A DNA stretch of 52,646 nt, taken from positions 1 through 52,646 of IMG/VR virus record IMGVR_UViG_3300043570_001329, one strand, 5' to 3'. This document shows positions 1 to 10,300 of this stretch, piece after piece (position 1 is the first letter of the stretch; each line of letters starts with the position of its first letter). Both the position numbers and the translations under genes were made by a program. The notes under the pieces are model-generated. The model worked only from the letters and a program-made list of their open reading frames with translations. It was not told the origin of the DNA and did not search any database. The DNA is from a virus.

Positions 1-3000
1 TCCAGTACCAACAATAGCTGTGCTATTCGCAATGAAAGCTGTCCCAACAGTGTGGCTAGATGCATTAACGCTACCAGTAACATTGGCGTAACCAGTACCA
101 ACAATAGCTGTGCTATTCGCAATGAATGTTGTTCCCACAGTTAGTAAGGCACTATTGACACTAGTGGATACATTAGCATATCCTGTAACTGTCAACGCAG
201 TAGTATTAGCATTCAGGGCAGTGGTGGTGAATGATGCTGCATTCACTGTGCCAGTATGATACAGCCCAGTAGTATTTGCTCTGTAATTAGTACTGATGGT
301 ATACGAGGCAGCGTTGATTGTTCCTGTATGATACACCCCAGTAGTATTGGCTATGAACGACGTACCAACAGTTAACAAAGCACTATTCACACTGGTTGTT
401 AGATTAGCTGCACCACCCACAAGGTTAGCGGTTATCGTATTGGCACTAAAGTTACTATCTGTATCCCTAGCAACCACAACAGATGCAGTTGACGTACTTG
501 CTGCGTTAACATTGAATTGAGATCCATTCAGGTACAGATAGCTACCAGCCGTATAGAGGCCTTGACCAGAGAACTGTACAAATGCAACTGGATCTGTTCC
601 TATAGTAGTTACTTCATCAGTCTGCACCCATCCGGTGCTATTGTATAATGTTCCGTTTGTGACAAATGTAAAATCACCACCTGCAATCTCAATAGCAGTA
701 TCAAAATCAGTGGCTCTGGTGAGAACAGTTCCTCCGGTGGCCCATGTGTATATTCCGTTGTGAGCAGTGTTGGATTGATTCTTGACCAGCACTCTATCAC
801 CATTCACAAGAGAGTGACTATCTAGTGAGGTCAGAGCTGTACCAAGAGTCAGAGTAGCTCCTACTCCAGACGTACCATTATTGTATGTGACACTACCACC
901 AGTTATCACTGCCAGAGTATCTGTTGTTGCCACATGGCATGCCTCGTGAACATGCAAACCTTGCTGGAAAGCATCAACATACGCCTTAGTAGCTGCATCC
1001 TGATTATTAATTGGCGCGCTGAGCCCAGTAATATAATTGTTGCCCATTGCAATGTTAGCGGAGAACGTAGCACCATTGGCATCAAGATTCCAACGCTGAG
1101 TTGAAGATCCTAGTGACGATCCAACTGAGTTTGAAGTTGGAATTATACCTGTTGAATTAGCAACTAACCCAGATGTGGTGAACGATGACGCATTGACTGT
1201 GCCAGTATGGTATATTCCAGTAGTATTTGCTCTGTAAATAGTATTAATTGTGTACGATGCGGCATTGACTGTGCCAGTATGGTATATTCCAGTAGTATTT
1301 GCTCTGTAACTAGTATTAATTGTGTACGATGCGGCATTGACTGTGCCAGTGTGATAGGCCCCAGTAGTATTAGCAACAAACGAGGTACCTACCGTCAAAA
1401 GTGCCGAGTTAACACTGGTTGTCATATCGGCAACTGTACCAGACACCGTACCACTAAAGTCTCCCGTATTAGCACTCAATATCCAACGTGATACTGAATT
1501 TCCAAGTAGTATAGTGTTTGACGCTGGAGTAAACCGTGTACCTGTATTCTGAACATAAGATGCGGCTACTGTTCCTCCAAGATATCCAGCATTATTAGCG
1601 TCAAGGGTAGCGATGTATGAGGTATTAACATGGACACCAGTAGTGTTAGATATTATACCGGTGCCAGCTACAACATCAACAGTTCCAGTGGATGTGATTG
1701 GTCCTCCACTAAGCCCATTACCGGTAGTAATAGACGTCACTGTACCAGTAGTAACACTGCCCCAATAAGGAGATCCTGTAGATCCGTTGGACTTTAGTAC
1801 CTGTCCCGATGTACCTACAGTAGCGTTAGCAGATAATGGAGTAGTGACAGTTAGCTGGGAAGAGTTGGCAATAAAGTCGGTGCCTACTGATAACGCTGCC
1901 GAGTTAACACTAGTAGACATATTAGCTACTGTGCCAGATACTGTACCTGTAAAGTCTCCGCTATTAGCAGACAACACCCATCTTGCAGTAGAGTTTCCAA
2001 GCAGAGTAGTGTTTGATGATGGAGTAAACTGCGTGCCTGATATTACCAGATTGCCTGAAAGAGTTCTAGAATCAGTATTCTGAACATATGATGCTGCAGC
2101 AGTTCCTCCAAGGTATCCAGCGTTGTTGGCGTCTAGTGTGGCCACATATGAGGTATTAACATGAATACCTGTTGCGTTGGATACAATACCAGTTCCAGCA
2201 TTGGCAAAAACCCCGCTTGAATTTGATATTATACCGTTGTTAGCAACCACATCAATGGTGCCAGTAGATGTGATTGGACCACCTGTCAGTCCGTTGCCAG
2301 TAGCAACTGAGGTTACGGTACCAGTAGTGACTGCTGCCCAGTAAGGAGATCCGGTAGAACCGTTAGATATGAGCGCATGCCCAGAAGTACCAGTGACTCC
2401 GTTTGCAGACAAAGGAGTGCCAACAGTTAGTTGGGATGAGTTGACAGAAAAGCCAGAACTGACTGACAAGGTATTGCTGATAGATACAGTGTTACTAGCT
2501 TTATTAAACGTAAATCCAGCAGTTGCGTTTAACGATGTTCCACCATCATTGAATTGAATCTGTGTATCAGATCCACCTGCAGTTGCACCAGGAACGTCCC
2601 AGTAAGGAGATCCGGTAGATCCGTTAGACTTCAACACCTGTCCCGATGTACCAGTACCACCATTGGCAGTTACTGGAGTGGTAATAACAAGAGCAGAGGC
2701 ATTAGCAATAAAAGCAGACCCAACAGTAAGTGCTGCGGAATTGACACTGATGGTTGCATTTGCATATCCAGTAATATCAGTGTTACCTGATGTCCATGAG
2801 TCGGAAGTCTCGTTCCACAGGAAACTTACGTTTGATAGTGTGCCTCTGTTGACTTCTAATCCAGCATTCTCTGATGGACTTATCAGCCCCAAATCAGCAT
2901 TCAGAGTTACTATGTTATCCCCAACATTGAGTGTTGTGGTATTGATGTAGGTAGTTGTACCGGATACGGTTAGATTGCCAGATATATTAACATCAACTAG

Positions 3001-4134
3001 GTTAGCAGTGCCACTAATATTTGCACCATCCACACCCGTGATTAACCCAGAGGCAGTGACTGTGTTTGCATATACTACAAATCTACCAATTGTATTTCCT
3101 AGTAGAATTGTGTTAGACGTTGGAGCAATCGATGTAGCGTTAGCGACAACTCCCGCAGTAGTAATACTAGCTGCATTAACTGTACCGGTGTGGAAGGCCC
3201 CAGTAGAGTTAGCTACGAACGATGAACCAATTGTAAATGACGTTGCGTTAGCACGATCACTCAAGAGTAGAGAGTCTACACTCAGAGTATTGTTTAGTTT
3301 ATTGAATACAAAATTATTTGATCCTTCAAACGTACCAGCGTCGTTGAACATCACATTAGTGTTTGATCCTGCGCCAACAGGACCTGTTGCAAATATTGTA
3401 ACATCAATTTCAGCGTCAACTGATGGTGCACTACTGAAGGTTAGAATGTATCCTGATACACTATAAGCTGATTTATGTTGACTTACACCATCAATAACCA
3501 CTAGTATCTGACTCTCACTATCAGGAGTCACACTCAGGCTATAATTAGTATTAGATCCATTACCAACAAAGGTATCGACAGTGACATCGATGCCCATGAG
3601 ACGATTTGAGGTTGTGGTGTAGCAAGTAACATCGACTTCAGCATCAAGTGATGGAGCACTACTAAAAATAATTAAATTACCAGATACACTATAAGCTGAT
3701 TTATGTTGACTTACACCGTCAATAATTACAGCTACTGCTGATTCGTCGTACGGAGTTGTGCTTAGTGTAAATTGTGTGTTGGTTCCGTTACCAGTAAAAA
3801 CATCTGTAACAAGATCCGTACCGGTTAGCACTAATTCGCCAACCACTGCATCGGCCCAGTAAGTAGATGTTCCATTAGAAGCCAGTACCTGGGTGTTTTG
3901 TCCCAAAGACCCGTTAGCTACTAACTTATTGATTACGGTGTTTGCTGCTACCGATAGATTCTGAAGGTTAGCCCCAATCTCAAAGTAGCCTGTTCCGTTA
4001 GAGGAATACAGTTTACCATCTGGCACATTGAGAGCCAGCTCTCCGGTATCAATATACCGAGAATTACTAGAGTTGGTTGTATTTGGAGTACGGCCGGATA
4101 CCGTCGTACGTTTGACTTGAAATTTATTAGCCAT
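1..4134 (-). CDS. Large tail-fibre-like protein, 3' end outside window
   Basis: The frame is open from an ATG at 4134 to the left edge (1378 codons, no stop), so the C-terminus is missing. The start is supported by a GAGGGG Shine-Dalgarno at about 4140-4145. The N-terminus (MANKFQVKRTTVSG, then YIDTGELALNVPDGKLYSSNG) resembles the virion-attachment end of fibres in T4-like phages and parallels the start of the 772-residue fibre at 4366-6684. The rest is low-complexity, rich in N, S, T, A, G and V, with repeats of the type AFIANSTAIVGTGYAN and a duplicated 76-residue beta-rich domain near the N-terminus. Such composition is typical of trimeric fibre shafts. It is the last gene of a series of fibres and probably binds the host surface. 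Receptor and C-terminal tip cannot be judged. Confidence 0.85.
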   Translation of the reverse strand, partial: MANKFQVKRTTVSGRTPNTTNSSNSRYIDTGELALNVPDGKLYSSNGTGYFEIGANLQNLSVAANTVINKLVANGSLGQNTQVLASNGTSTYWADAVVGELVLTGTDLVTDVFTGNGTNTQFTLSTTPYDESAVAVIIDGVSQHKSAYSVSGNLIIFSSAPSLDAEVDVTCYTTTSNRLMGIDVTVDTFVGNGSNTNYSLSVTPDSESQILVVIDGVSQHKSAYSVSGYILTFSSAPSVDAEIDVTIFATGPVGAGSNTNVMFNDAGTFEGSNNFVFNKLNNTLSVDSLLLSDRANATSFTIGSSFVANSTGAFHTGTVNAASITTAGVVANATSIAPTSNTILLGNTIGRFVVYANTVTASGLITGVDGANISGTANLVDVNISGNLTVSGTTTYINTTTLNVGDNIVTLNADLGLISPSENAGLEVNRGTLSNVSFLWNETSDSWTSGNTDITGYANATISVNSAALTVGSAFIANASALVITTPVTANGGTGTSGQVLKSNGSTGSPYWDVPGATAGGSDTQIQFNDGGTSLNATAGFTFNKASNTVSISNTLSVSSGFSVNSSQLTVGTPLSANGVTGTSGHALISNGSTGSPYWAAVTTGTVTSVATGNGLTGGPITSTGTIDVVANNGIISNSSGVFANAGTGIVSNATGIHVNTSYVATLDANNAGYLGGTAAASYVQNTDSRTLSGNLVISGTQFTPSSNTTLLGNSTARWVLSANSGDFTGTVSGTVANMSTSVNSAALSVGTDFIANSSQLTVTTPLSANATVGTSGQVLKSNGSTGSPYWGSVTTGTVTSITTGNGLSGGPITSTGTVDVVAGTGIISNTTGVHVNTSYIATLDANNAGYLGGTVAASYVQNTGTRFTPASNTILLGNSVSRWILSANTGDFSGTVSGTVADMTTSVNSALLTVGTSFVANTTGAYHTGTVNAASYTINTSYRANTTGIYHTGTVNAASYTINTIYRANTTGIYHTGTVNASSFTTSGLVANSTGIIPTSNSVGSSLGSSTQRWNLDANGATFSANIAMGNNYITGLSAPINNQDAATKAYVDAFQQGLHVHEACHVATTDTLAVITGGSVTYNNGTSGVGATLTLGTALTSLDSHSLVNGDRVLVKNQSNTAHNGIYTWATGGTVLTRATDFDTAIEIAGGDFTFVTNGTLYNSTGWVQTDEVTTIGTDPVAFVQFSGQGLYTAGSYLYLNGSQFNVNAASTSTASVVVARDTDSNFSANTITANLVGGAANLTTSVNSALLTVGTSFIANTTGVYHTGTINAASYTISTNYRANTTGLYHTGTVNAASFTTTALNANTTALTVTGYANVSTSVNSALLTVGTTFIANSTAIVGTGYANVTGSVNASSHTVGTAFIANSTAIVGTG
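2..126. repeat. Direct repeat spaced 90 bp inside fibre gene
   Basis: A 35-nt stretch at 2-36 recurs identically at 92-126, and the sequence between is in register (90 bp, 30 codons). The encoded unit contains AFIANSTAIVGTGYAN. The same unit recurs in the 772-residue fibre, so it is a structural repeat of the shaft rather than a non-coding element. Confidence 0.8.
1191..1343. repeat. 72-bp tandem repeat inside fibre gene
   Basis: The motif cattgactgtgccagt starts at 1191, 1263 and 1335, an exact 72-bp period (24 codons). The first two units are almost identical over their full length (about 2 differences); the third diverges after its first 20 bases. The high identity implies recent duplication or ongoing homogenisation of shaft repeats. 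Confidence 0.85.
3455..3726. repeat. Duplicated 76-residue fibre domain
   Basis: About 40 nt starting at 3455 (gatacactataagctg...) recur at 3683, 228 bp apart, in frame. Each copy encodes a domain containing IDGVSQHKSAYSVSG followed by FSSAPSxDAE, preceded by a GNGxNTxFxLSxTP stretch. This is a beta-rich fibre domain present twice in tandem near the N-terminus of the truncated fibre. Confidence 0.8.
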
Positions 4135-4147
4135 GTGGCCCCTCAAA

Positions 4148-4163
4148 AACTCTATATAGAGTT
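4148..4163. other. 16-bp perfect palindrome between two genes
   Basis: AACTCTATATAGAGTT is a perfect palindrome overlapping the stop codon of the 67-residue coiled-coil gene and lying just upstream of the ribosome site of the big fibre. Read on the minus strand it forms a 6-bp stem with ATAT loop followed by a short T run, so it could be a weak attenuator or an mRNA processing or stability hairpin before the fibre gene. Confidence 0.4.
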
Positions 4164-4365
4164 AAAAACTTGAATCAGGTGTATCTAATTTTTTCTTTGA
4201 ATTCTTTTCCAGCTTACTACTTATGGTGGTTAATTCTTCAGCTAGCTTGGCCGACCTGGCCTCGGCTAGCTGAAGACGCACTTCCATCATTATAATTTTT
4301 GCTGTTAGATCTTCAATCCAGGATTTTTGTTTTGCAATATATACATTAATAAATTCAGCGTCCAC
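4162..4365 (-). CDS. Small coiled-coil structural partner (67 aa)
   Basis: Starts with GTG immediately after the TAA of the upstream fibre gene (TAAGTG), with no other good start nearby. Residues about 15-55 are predicted coiled coil by eye (leucine and alanine heptads, many K and E), followed by a basic tail and the end TPDSSF. A similar small coiled-coil gene sits at 12367-12594 before another fibre, so each may be a fibre-associated or chaperone-like protein. Function unknown. Confidence 0.65.
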   Translation of the reverse strand: MDAEFINVYIAKQKSWIEDLTAKIIMMEVRLQLAEARSAKLAEELTTISSKLEKNSKKKLDTPDSSF

Positions 4366-6684
4366 TTAGAAAGTTCCCCCATCAAGAGTTGCATACACCA
4401 GAGCTGTTCCGTTAGATTGAAGAACAAATCCTTCGGATCCCAGACTCAATTTAGAATACGTGTTTGTTGCATTACCAACCAGTATCTCATTAACTCCAAT
4501 TGTAGACAACCCGGTACCACCACTTGTTCCTGGTAGTGCGGTACCCAAAGATATTGAGTTGGCTGTAATATTAACAGCAACAGTACTGTTGGCAGTTAGC
4601 GTAACAGCAGTAGAGTTAGATACCAGTGCATGAGCTTCAATAAATGATACTAACGTTGCTTTATTATATGTACCAGCGCCAATATCAACAGTAGTAGTTG
4701 GTGCTGTTTGGAGGCCATCAAACAATCTGAACTTACCGTCAGTAGCATCTCTGAAGAAACCAGTGTGTTCGGTAGGATCTGCCCCGCTTTGGTAACTACC
4801 AAAGAATCCAATATCCAATGTATCAGAAATGAGGTTGTTCGAAGCTAATTGAATTAATGAGTCAGTTACCGCTAAGGTTGCCACATTGATTGTCACTAGC
4901 GAACCGGAAACAACCAAGTTACCTACAATATTTACATCTTTATCAATATACAAATACTCGGAATGTACATTCTGAGCAAAAACCTTGAGGTATCGATTTG
5001 CATTATTACCTAGACTATATGTAACATTAGCATTTGGTATAATATCAGTATTAACTGTAGCCTTAATTGATACAACATCACTAGAATCAGATCCAATGAT
5101 AGTATTACCAGTGGCTGAAAATTCTGCTGCAGACGTATTACCAATAGACAATGTACCATCAGTAGCTGATATACTTGTAGTACCAATTGTGATAGTCGAT
5201 CCAGCTAGATATAAATCTTTCCAACGCTTAGCACTGGTACCAAGGTCATAGGTAACATTGGCAGAAGGAACAAGGCTTGATGCTACTCCAGCATTAACCG
5301 TCACACTGTCGGCAGAACTACTACCAACAGTCACATCGTTGTTCATCGTTACTACCGTTGAGTTGGCTATAAAGTCAGTACCAACCCTGAACGACGCGGC
5401 ATTTACAAGCCCTGTATGATATGCTCCAGTACTATTGGCTATAAAGTCAGTACCAACCGTGTGACTAGATGCATTGACACTGCCAGTAATATTAGCGTAA
5501 CCAGTACCTACTATTGCAGTACTATTAGCAATAAATGCTGTACCAACTGTTAGCATAGCAGAATTAACACTTGTTGCTATATTAGCAAAACCGGTACTAA
5601 CAATAGCAGTGCTGTTGGCTATGAATGCAGAACCTACTGTGTGACTAGCTGCATTGACAATACCAAACTGTACATCACTTGTTGTTCCTACTGCTTGACC
5701 AATGTGTACGCCAGTCGCGTTAGAAACAACACCAGTACCAGCAACAACTGCTATTGTTGGAGCCGAACCTTCACCAGTACCTGATCCTGAAATACCATCA
5801 CCAGCAGTAATTGTTGCGACGTAGTCTCCAGTGGTATCTGTTCCAAGCACCGTTGCATCTGCTGAAATAGTAGCAACACCGGCCGAATCAATCGTCACAT
5901 CACCAGACAATGAGACGTTTCTAAAAAATCCTGTTGAGTTAGCAACTAGAATTTGGCCAGTAGTTGCTGACGATACTGCTACGTCTGTAAGATCATTGAG
6001 AGCTGTTATTTCTGTTGCTGGTGATGCCCAATGAATTCCTCCAGTGGAGTTTGCAGTTAGCAGCTGGCCCGTAGTACCATGAGCACTGTTAGCATAAATT
6101 TTAGTAATTACAGCATTGGCAGCTGTTACCGTAAAGCCTGAAACAGAGTTTGTTGATACTGACGATGAGTTGATTACAGTATTGACTGTACTATTACCAA
6201 TGTTCAAGACCGATGTATTCAGACTTACATTTGCACCAACAGTTATGGTGTTTGATACGTTAAGTGTGTTTGATCCAGTGGTGAACGTAAACCCAGCTGA
6301 TCCTGCAAGAGTGCCAGCATTATTAAATTGAACTTGAGTATCTGATCCAGCTATTCCTGAAGTAGGATCTGTCCAGAATAATCCTCCAGTGCTATTGGCT
6401 ACAATTATTTGTCCAGTAGTACCATGAGCACCATTGGCATAAATTTTAGTAGTTACTAGATTTGCAGTCTTTACGCTATCAATATAACTGGTAGAGTTAG
6501 TAACCAGAGCTTGATTTGCTGTGAGTACACCGGGGTTACGTCTTCCTCCGATTGCCTCAACTAGATTGTTACTACCAATATAGAGTACATCACCATTGGC
6601 CGTATAGGCCATTTCACCATTAGCTAATGACGTTGGTAGCGCTGTAGTGAGCGACTTTTTAATTTGAATCAGATTATTTGCCAT
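4366..6684 (-). CDS. Tail-fibre-like protein (772 aa)
   Basis: Complete ORF. The N-terminus (MANNLIQIKKSLTTALPTSL, ANGEMAYTANGDVLYIGSNN) is a fibre-attachment signature shared in layout with the truncated fibre downstream: a short basic strand, then GEMAYT and a GDVLYIG hairpin. Residues about 100-480 consist of AFIANSTAIV and VNASSHTVG units. Residues 490-660 hold a repeated NVTYxLG plus RWKDLYLAG or RYLKVFAQN motif common in fibre shafts. The C-terminus has a YQSGADPTEHTGFFRDATDGKFRLFD domain, frequent in fibres of marine myophages (recall), and ends DGGTF like the 87-residue gene upstream. No S74 chaperone is visible. A late promoter lies 58 nt upstream. Confidence 0.85.
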   Translation of the reverse strand: MANNLIQIKKSLTTALPTSLANGEMAYTANGDVLYIGSNNLVEAIGGRRNPGVLTANQALVTNSTSYIDSVKTANLVTTKIYANGAHGTTGQIIVANSTGGLFWTDPTSGIAGSDTQVQFNNAGTLAGSAGFTFTTGSNTLNVSNTITVGANVSLNTSVLNIGNSTVNTVINSSSVSTNSVSGFTVTAANAVITKIYANSAHGTTGQLLTANSTGGIHWASPATEITALNDLTDVAVSSATTGQILVANSTGFFRNVSLSGDVTIDSAGVATISADATVLGTDTTGDYVATITAGDGISGSGTGEGSAPTIAVVAGTGVVSNATGVHIGQAVGTTSDVQFGIVNAASHTVGSAFIANSTAIVSTGFANIATSVNSAMLTVGTAFIANSTAIVGTGYANITGSVNASSHTVGTDFIANSTGAYHTGLVNAASFRVGTDFIANSTVVTMNNDVTVGSSSADSVTVNAGVASSLVPSANVTYDLGTSAKRWKDLYLAGSTITIGTTSISATDGTLSIGNTSAAEFSATGNTIIGSDSSDVVSIKATVNTDIIPNANVTYSLGNNANRYLKVFAQNVHSEYLYIDKDVNIVGNLVVSGSLVTINVATLAVTDSLIQLASNNLISDTLDIGFFGSYQSGADPTEHTGFFRDATDGKFRLFDGLQTAPTTTVDIGAGTYNKATLVSFIEAHALVSNSTAVTLTANSTVAVNITANSISLGTALPGTSGGTGLSTIGVNEILVGNATNTYSKLSLGSEGFVLQSNGTALVYATLDGGTF

Positions 6685-6741
6685 TGGCAGTCCTTAAAGG
6701 TAAATAGAGGTTTTGTTATTATTTTAAAATTCTGGTATTAT

Positions 6742-6749
6742 TATTTATG
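6742..6749 (-). promoter_or_regulatory. T4-like late promoter, CATAAATA
   Basis: Minus-strand CATAAATA (T4 consensus TATAAATA) in the 65-nt gap between the 87-residue gene and the 772-residue fibre, 58 nt before its ATG. The same octamer stands upstream of the 1148-residue fibre and the lysin gene, so it is likely used by a gp55/gp33-type late sigma system. Confidence 0.6.
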
Positions 6750-7013
6750 TTAAAAAGTTCCGCCATCAACGTCGACAGCAGGAAGTTCTATTTCACCAAC
6801 GGACTTCAATACATATTTATCATCATACGCTCTGTACACGACAAAGTCTCCATCATTAGGGGTGCCTTCTACAACATCAGCTAGTTGATCAAATCTAACT
6901 ACTGAGGTTTTCAACGTAATAGGGCTTGTCGTCTGTAGCTGAGATGTCCCACTAACCGTTGCCTTTAGTGTAGAACCTGTTACCAGCTTGACTTTTGGGG
7001 AGCTCAGAGCCAT
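6750..7013 (-). CDS. Small virion-associated protein (87 aa)
   Basis: Sits between the BppU-like gene and a fibre gene, starting just after the former's stop. The middle contains DGDFVVYRAYDDKYVLKSVG, a beta-hairpin style motif seen in small structural proteins of T4-like marine phages. It ends VDGGTF, the same last five residues as the downstream fibre, hinting that the two C-termini share ancestry. Function unknown; the context implies a baseplate or fibre accessory. Confidence 0.65.
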   Translation of the reverse strand: MALSSPKVKLVTGSTLKATVSGTSQLQTTSPITLKTSVVRFDQLADVVEGTPNDGDFVVYRAYDDKYVLKSVGEIELPAVDVDGGTF

Positions 7014-7014
7014 T

Positions 7015-7344
7015 TTATCGAGTTACTTCCGGAGTGACTGTTACATTTCCTTCTATGATCCTTGCAACAACATTTGAACTACTCACAACCTCTACATCAT
7101 ACACATACCTACCTGCCGTCAAGGCAGACGTCTGAGTAGATGTCAAATCAAGAGTAACTATTCCCTGAATGGCTGTAAGCGTCACTGTAAAACTGATTGA
7201 GTTAGATGATGTATAGTGCTTTCTGATCTGAGATCTACCAGTGTATCCAGACAAGTCTATAGCGACTCCGTCATCATCAGTCAAATAAATGGATGTGGTG
7301 AATGTGGTTCCCTGATCAACTACTATATTAGCTTTGGTTGCCAT
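7015..7344 (-). CDS. BppU-N-like baseplate/fibre protein (109 aa)
   Basis: Pattern: VVDQGTTFTTSIYLTDDDGVAIDLSGY, R-QIRKHYTS, then GRYVYDVEVVSSSNVVARIIEGNVTVTPEVTR. The early DQGTTF, the LSGYTGRSQIR strand and the terminal VxEGxVxVTPEVTR are characteristic of small immunoglobulin-like proteins related to the N-terminal domain of siphophage BppU, common in marine T4-like phages (recall). It overlaps the 1148-residue fibre gene by 17 nt, so it is translationally coupled to it. Probably a fibre-baseplate adaptor; role inferred. Confidence 0.65.
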   Translation of the reverse strand: MATKANIVVDQGTTFTTSIYLTDDDGVAIDLSGYTGRSQIRKHYTSSNSISFTVTLTAIQGIVTLDLTSTQTSALTAGRYVYDVEVVSSSNVVARIIEGNVTVTPEVTR

Positions 7345-10300
7345 TTTTCATCTCGTTGATTTCTTGTTTTAAGTCTTTAATGGCTTCGATTAGCACACCT
7401 ATAATGTCATTATAGGAAACCTTCATAAAGCCGTCTTCGTTGGTGTGTACCACGTTAGGTAGGATATCTTGGATCTCCTGAGCTATAACACCATATCCTT
7501 TATGACCACTATCTTTAAATTCATACGATACCCCTCTCATTCGAGATACCATATCCAATCCACCATTAATTGTTTGTATATTGGTTTTTAGTCTCTCATC
7601 TGACGTTGTCGTCATGATAGTAGCACTGAGAGTACCGGATCCAACAGCAAAGGTAAAACTTGCTGAACCTGCAAATGCTCCTGCATTGTTATACTGCACA
7701 TGAGTACTAGAACCACCAGGAACCCCACCAGAAGCGGGAGCAGCGGCCCAATATGTATTAGCAGTACCGCCACTATATAACATCTGGCCGGCTGTTCCAA
7801 ACGAACCGTTTACACTTAGTCTGGTACCAACTGTGAGAGTTGTGCCTGTAGACAAGCTGGTACTAACGCTAGCAGAGCTACCGTAGGTACTTGATCCACC
7901 AACTAGAGTAGATGCCGCATTAAAAATGTTGGCGTTGGCGGTTCCAGCAATTGCTAAAGAGTTACCAGCAATGGATCCTGCAATGGTCGCTGATGCTCCA
8001 TCTAATATTCCGGTTGCAGTTATATCACCACCGTTTATTGGACCTACGACAGTCAGTGTATTTGAGGTTTTAATGTAGGTGAATCCAGTATCCCCATTAA
8101 ACACTCCTGAATCGTTAAACTGTACCTGGGTATTGGAGCCACCAGGAGTACCACCACCAGCACTAATAGTTGACCAGTAAGGAGCTCCAATAGTGCCGTT
8201 AGATGTTAATACCTGACCAGATGTTCCTGTAGTTCCATTAGCCGTCATTGGATTGGATTCAATAGTTAATCCACCATTGGCAGTCAATACTCCTCCAAAA
8301 CTTGCAGTATCACCAAATATGTCAAATCGTTGGGTTCCTGTACCTAACGCGCTACCTAAGGTATTACTAGCTGGATACACCCCAGACGTATTGACTGTTA
8401 CACTTGTACCAACAAACAACGTTGGATTTGAGCCACTGGTAATAGATACGTTCCCAGAGAACGTAGCATTATTACCAACTGCTAGGGTTCCAATAACATC
8501 AGCGTTTGCAGCGTACACATCCCACCGAGCAGTTAGTGTGCCTAGATCAGTCCCATTGGCATACGGGCTAACTCCGGTAGTTCCACTAGTGCGAATACCT
8601 GTAGAATCTATTACTGTATTAACAGTGCTATTACCAACAGCAATCACTGTCGAGTTAGCAATCAATCCATTGGACGTTGAGTTGATTGACGCAATTTGGT
8701 ATGATGAGGCATTAATAGATCCTGTAAGATCCATCCCACCTGCAGCAGTAATTAATCCCGAAGCGTGGATTGTGTTAGCGCTAATAATCCATCTTGCTGT
8801 ACTATTTCCAAGCGTCGAAGCGGTTACATTAGAGAACGGTGTTACTGTTTGGTTAGCCCCATACAAAAATACTCCACTGTTATTTACAGTCTGAATATTT
8901 TTCTTTTCTAATGTGTCGCCCGATACAGATGGGGAGTTAGTAGTGAGAACAATTTGAGTAGAGTTGCTGATTGCTTGTACAGTAAAATACGCTGTGCAGC
9001 TTGAGAACTTGACTATATCCCCGGCCACTAGATCATTGGTGAATACGGAACCAGTTCCAGATACCACGGTTGTACCAATAGTGGTTACTGTTCCGGTCAC
9101 TGCGCCAGAAGTGTTTGAAGCATACGACTGCGGTGCAATCAGTGTGTTGGTTGTTGTGTTACCTAATAGGACATTGCCGGAGAAATTACCACTGTTTGCA
9201 GTCAATACCCAACGAGATATTGTATTGCCCAGTATCTGACCAACTGTATTTGAAATAGGTACTAGTGCTGTTGCATTAGCACTAATGCCAGAAGTAGTAA
9301 AGGATGCTGCATTGGCAACTCCAGTAGAATATACTCCGGTTGTATTTGCTATGAACGCCGTACCAACTGTTAGTAGTGCTGAATTAACACTAGTCGATAC
9401 GTTAGCTGCACCAGACACTTCTAAAGCAACTGTTGGAGCAGTATTGTTGATACCTACTCTATTATTGACAGAATCAACAAAAAGTACACCAGAATCAAAA
9501 TTAGAATTACCAGCAATTGTTTGAAGGCTACCGCTGAGAGTTGTATTACCACTAAGAGTAACCAGTCCAGCTATCCCTAGATTACCTCCAATGTTTGCAT
9601 TCCCTTGAATATTAGCTGTACCACTAATATCTGTATCCCCAGTTACTCTTAAAGCAACTCCAGGAGCAGTATTATTAATACCTACTCTATTATTGACCGA
9701 ATCAACAAAAAGCACACCAGAGTCAATATTGGTGTTGGCTGCTCCAATTGTTAGTACGTTAGCTGTTGAGTTGGTTGTTAGTCCAAAAATGGCATTTGTA
9801 AGTGAGGTGTTACCATTAGCAGTAAGTAATCCAGTATGAAACACCCCGGTAGTGTTAGCTATAAATGCATCCCCTACAGTCAGCAAGGCACTGTTAACAC
9901 TGGTGGATATATTAGCTGCGCCGGTCACAGACAAAGCAACACCTGGAGCTGTATTATTGATACCCACTCTATTATTAGTAGCATCTACAAAGAAAGTGCC
10001 CGAATCTATATTGGTGTTAGCAGAGCCAATTGTCAATACACTAGCTGTTGAGTTGGTAGTTAATGCCAGCAATGAGTTGGTAAGCGAAGTATTACCGTTA
10101 GCAGTTAGGTTTCCTGTTACCGTAGCGCTGCCCTGAACATTGGCAGTAGCGCTGATATCAACATCACCAGTTACACGCAGAGCAACTCCAGGAGCAGTAT
10201 TATTGATACCTACTCTGTTATTGATAGAATCAACAAACAACACACCAGAATCAACTGATACGTTAGCAGCTCCAACAGTCACAACATTGGATGTGGAGTT

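Noticed and set aside
1-4134. Regular repeats resembling a CRISPR array
   Set aside because: The repeats are in frame with a coding sequence and have no unique spacers of constant length.
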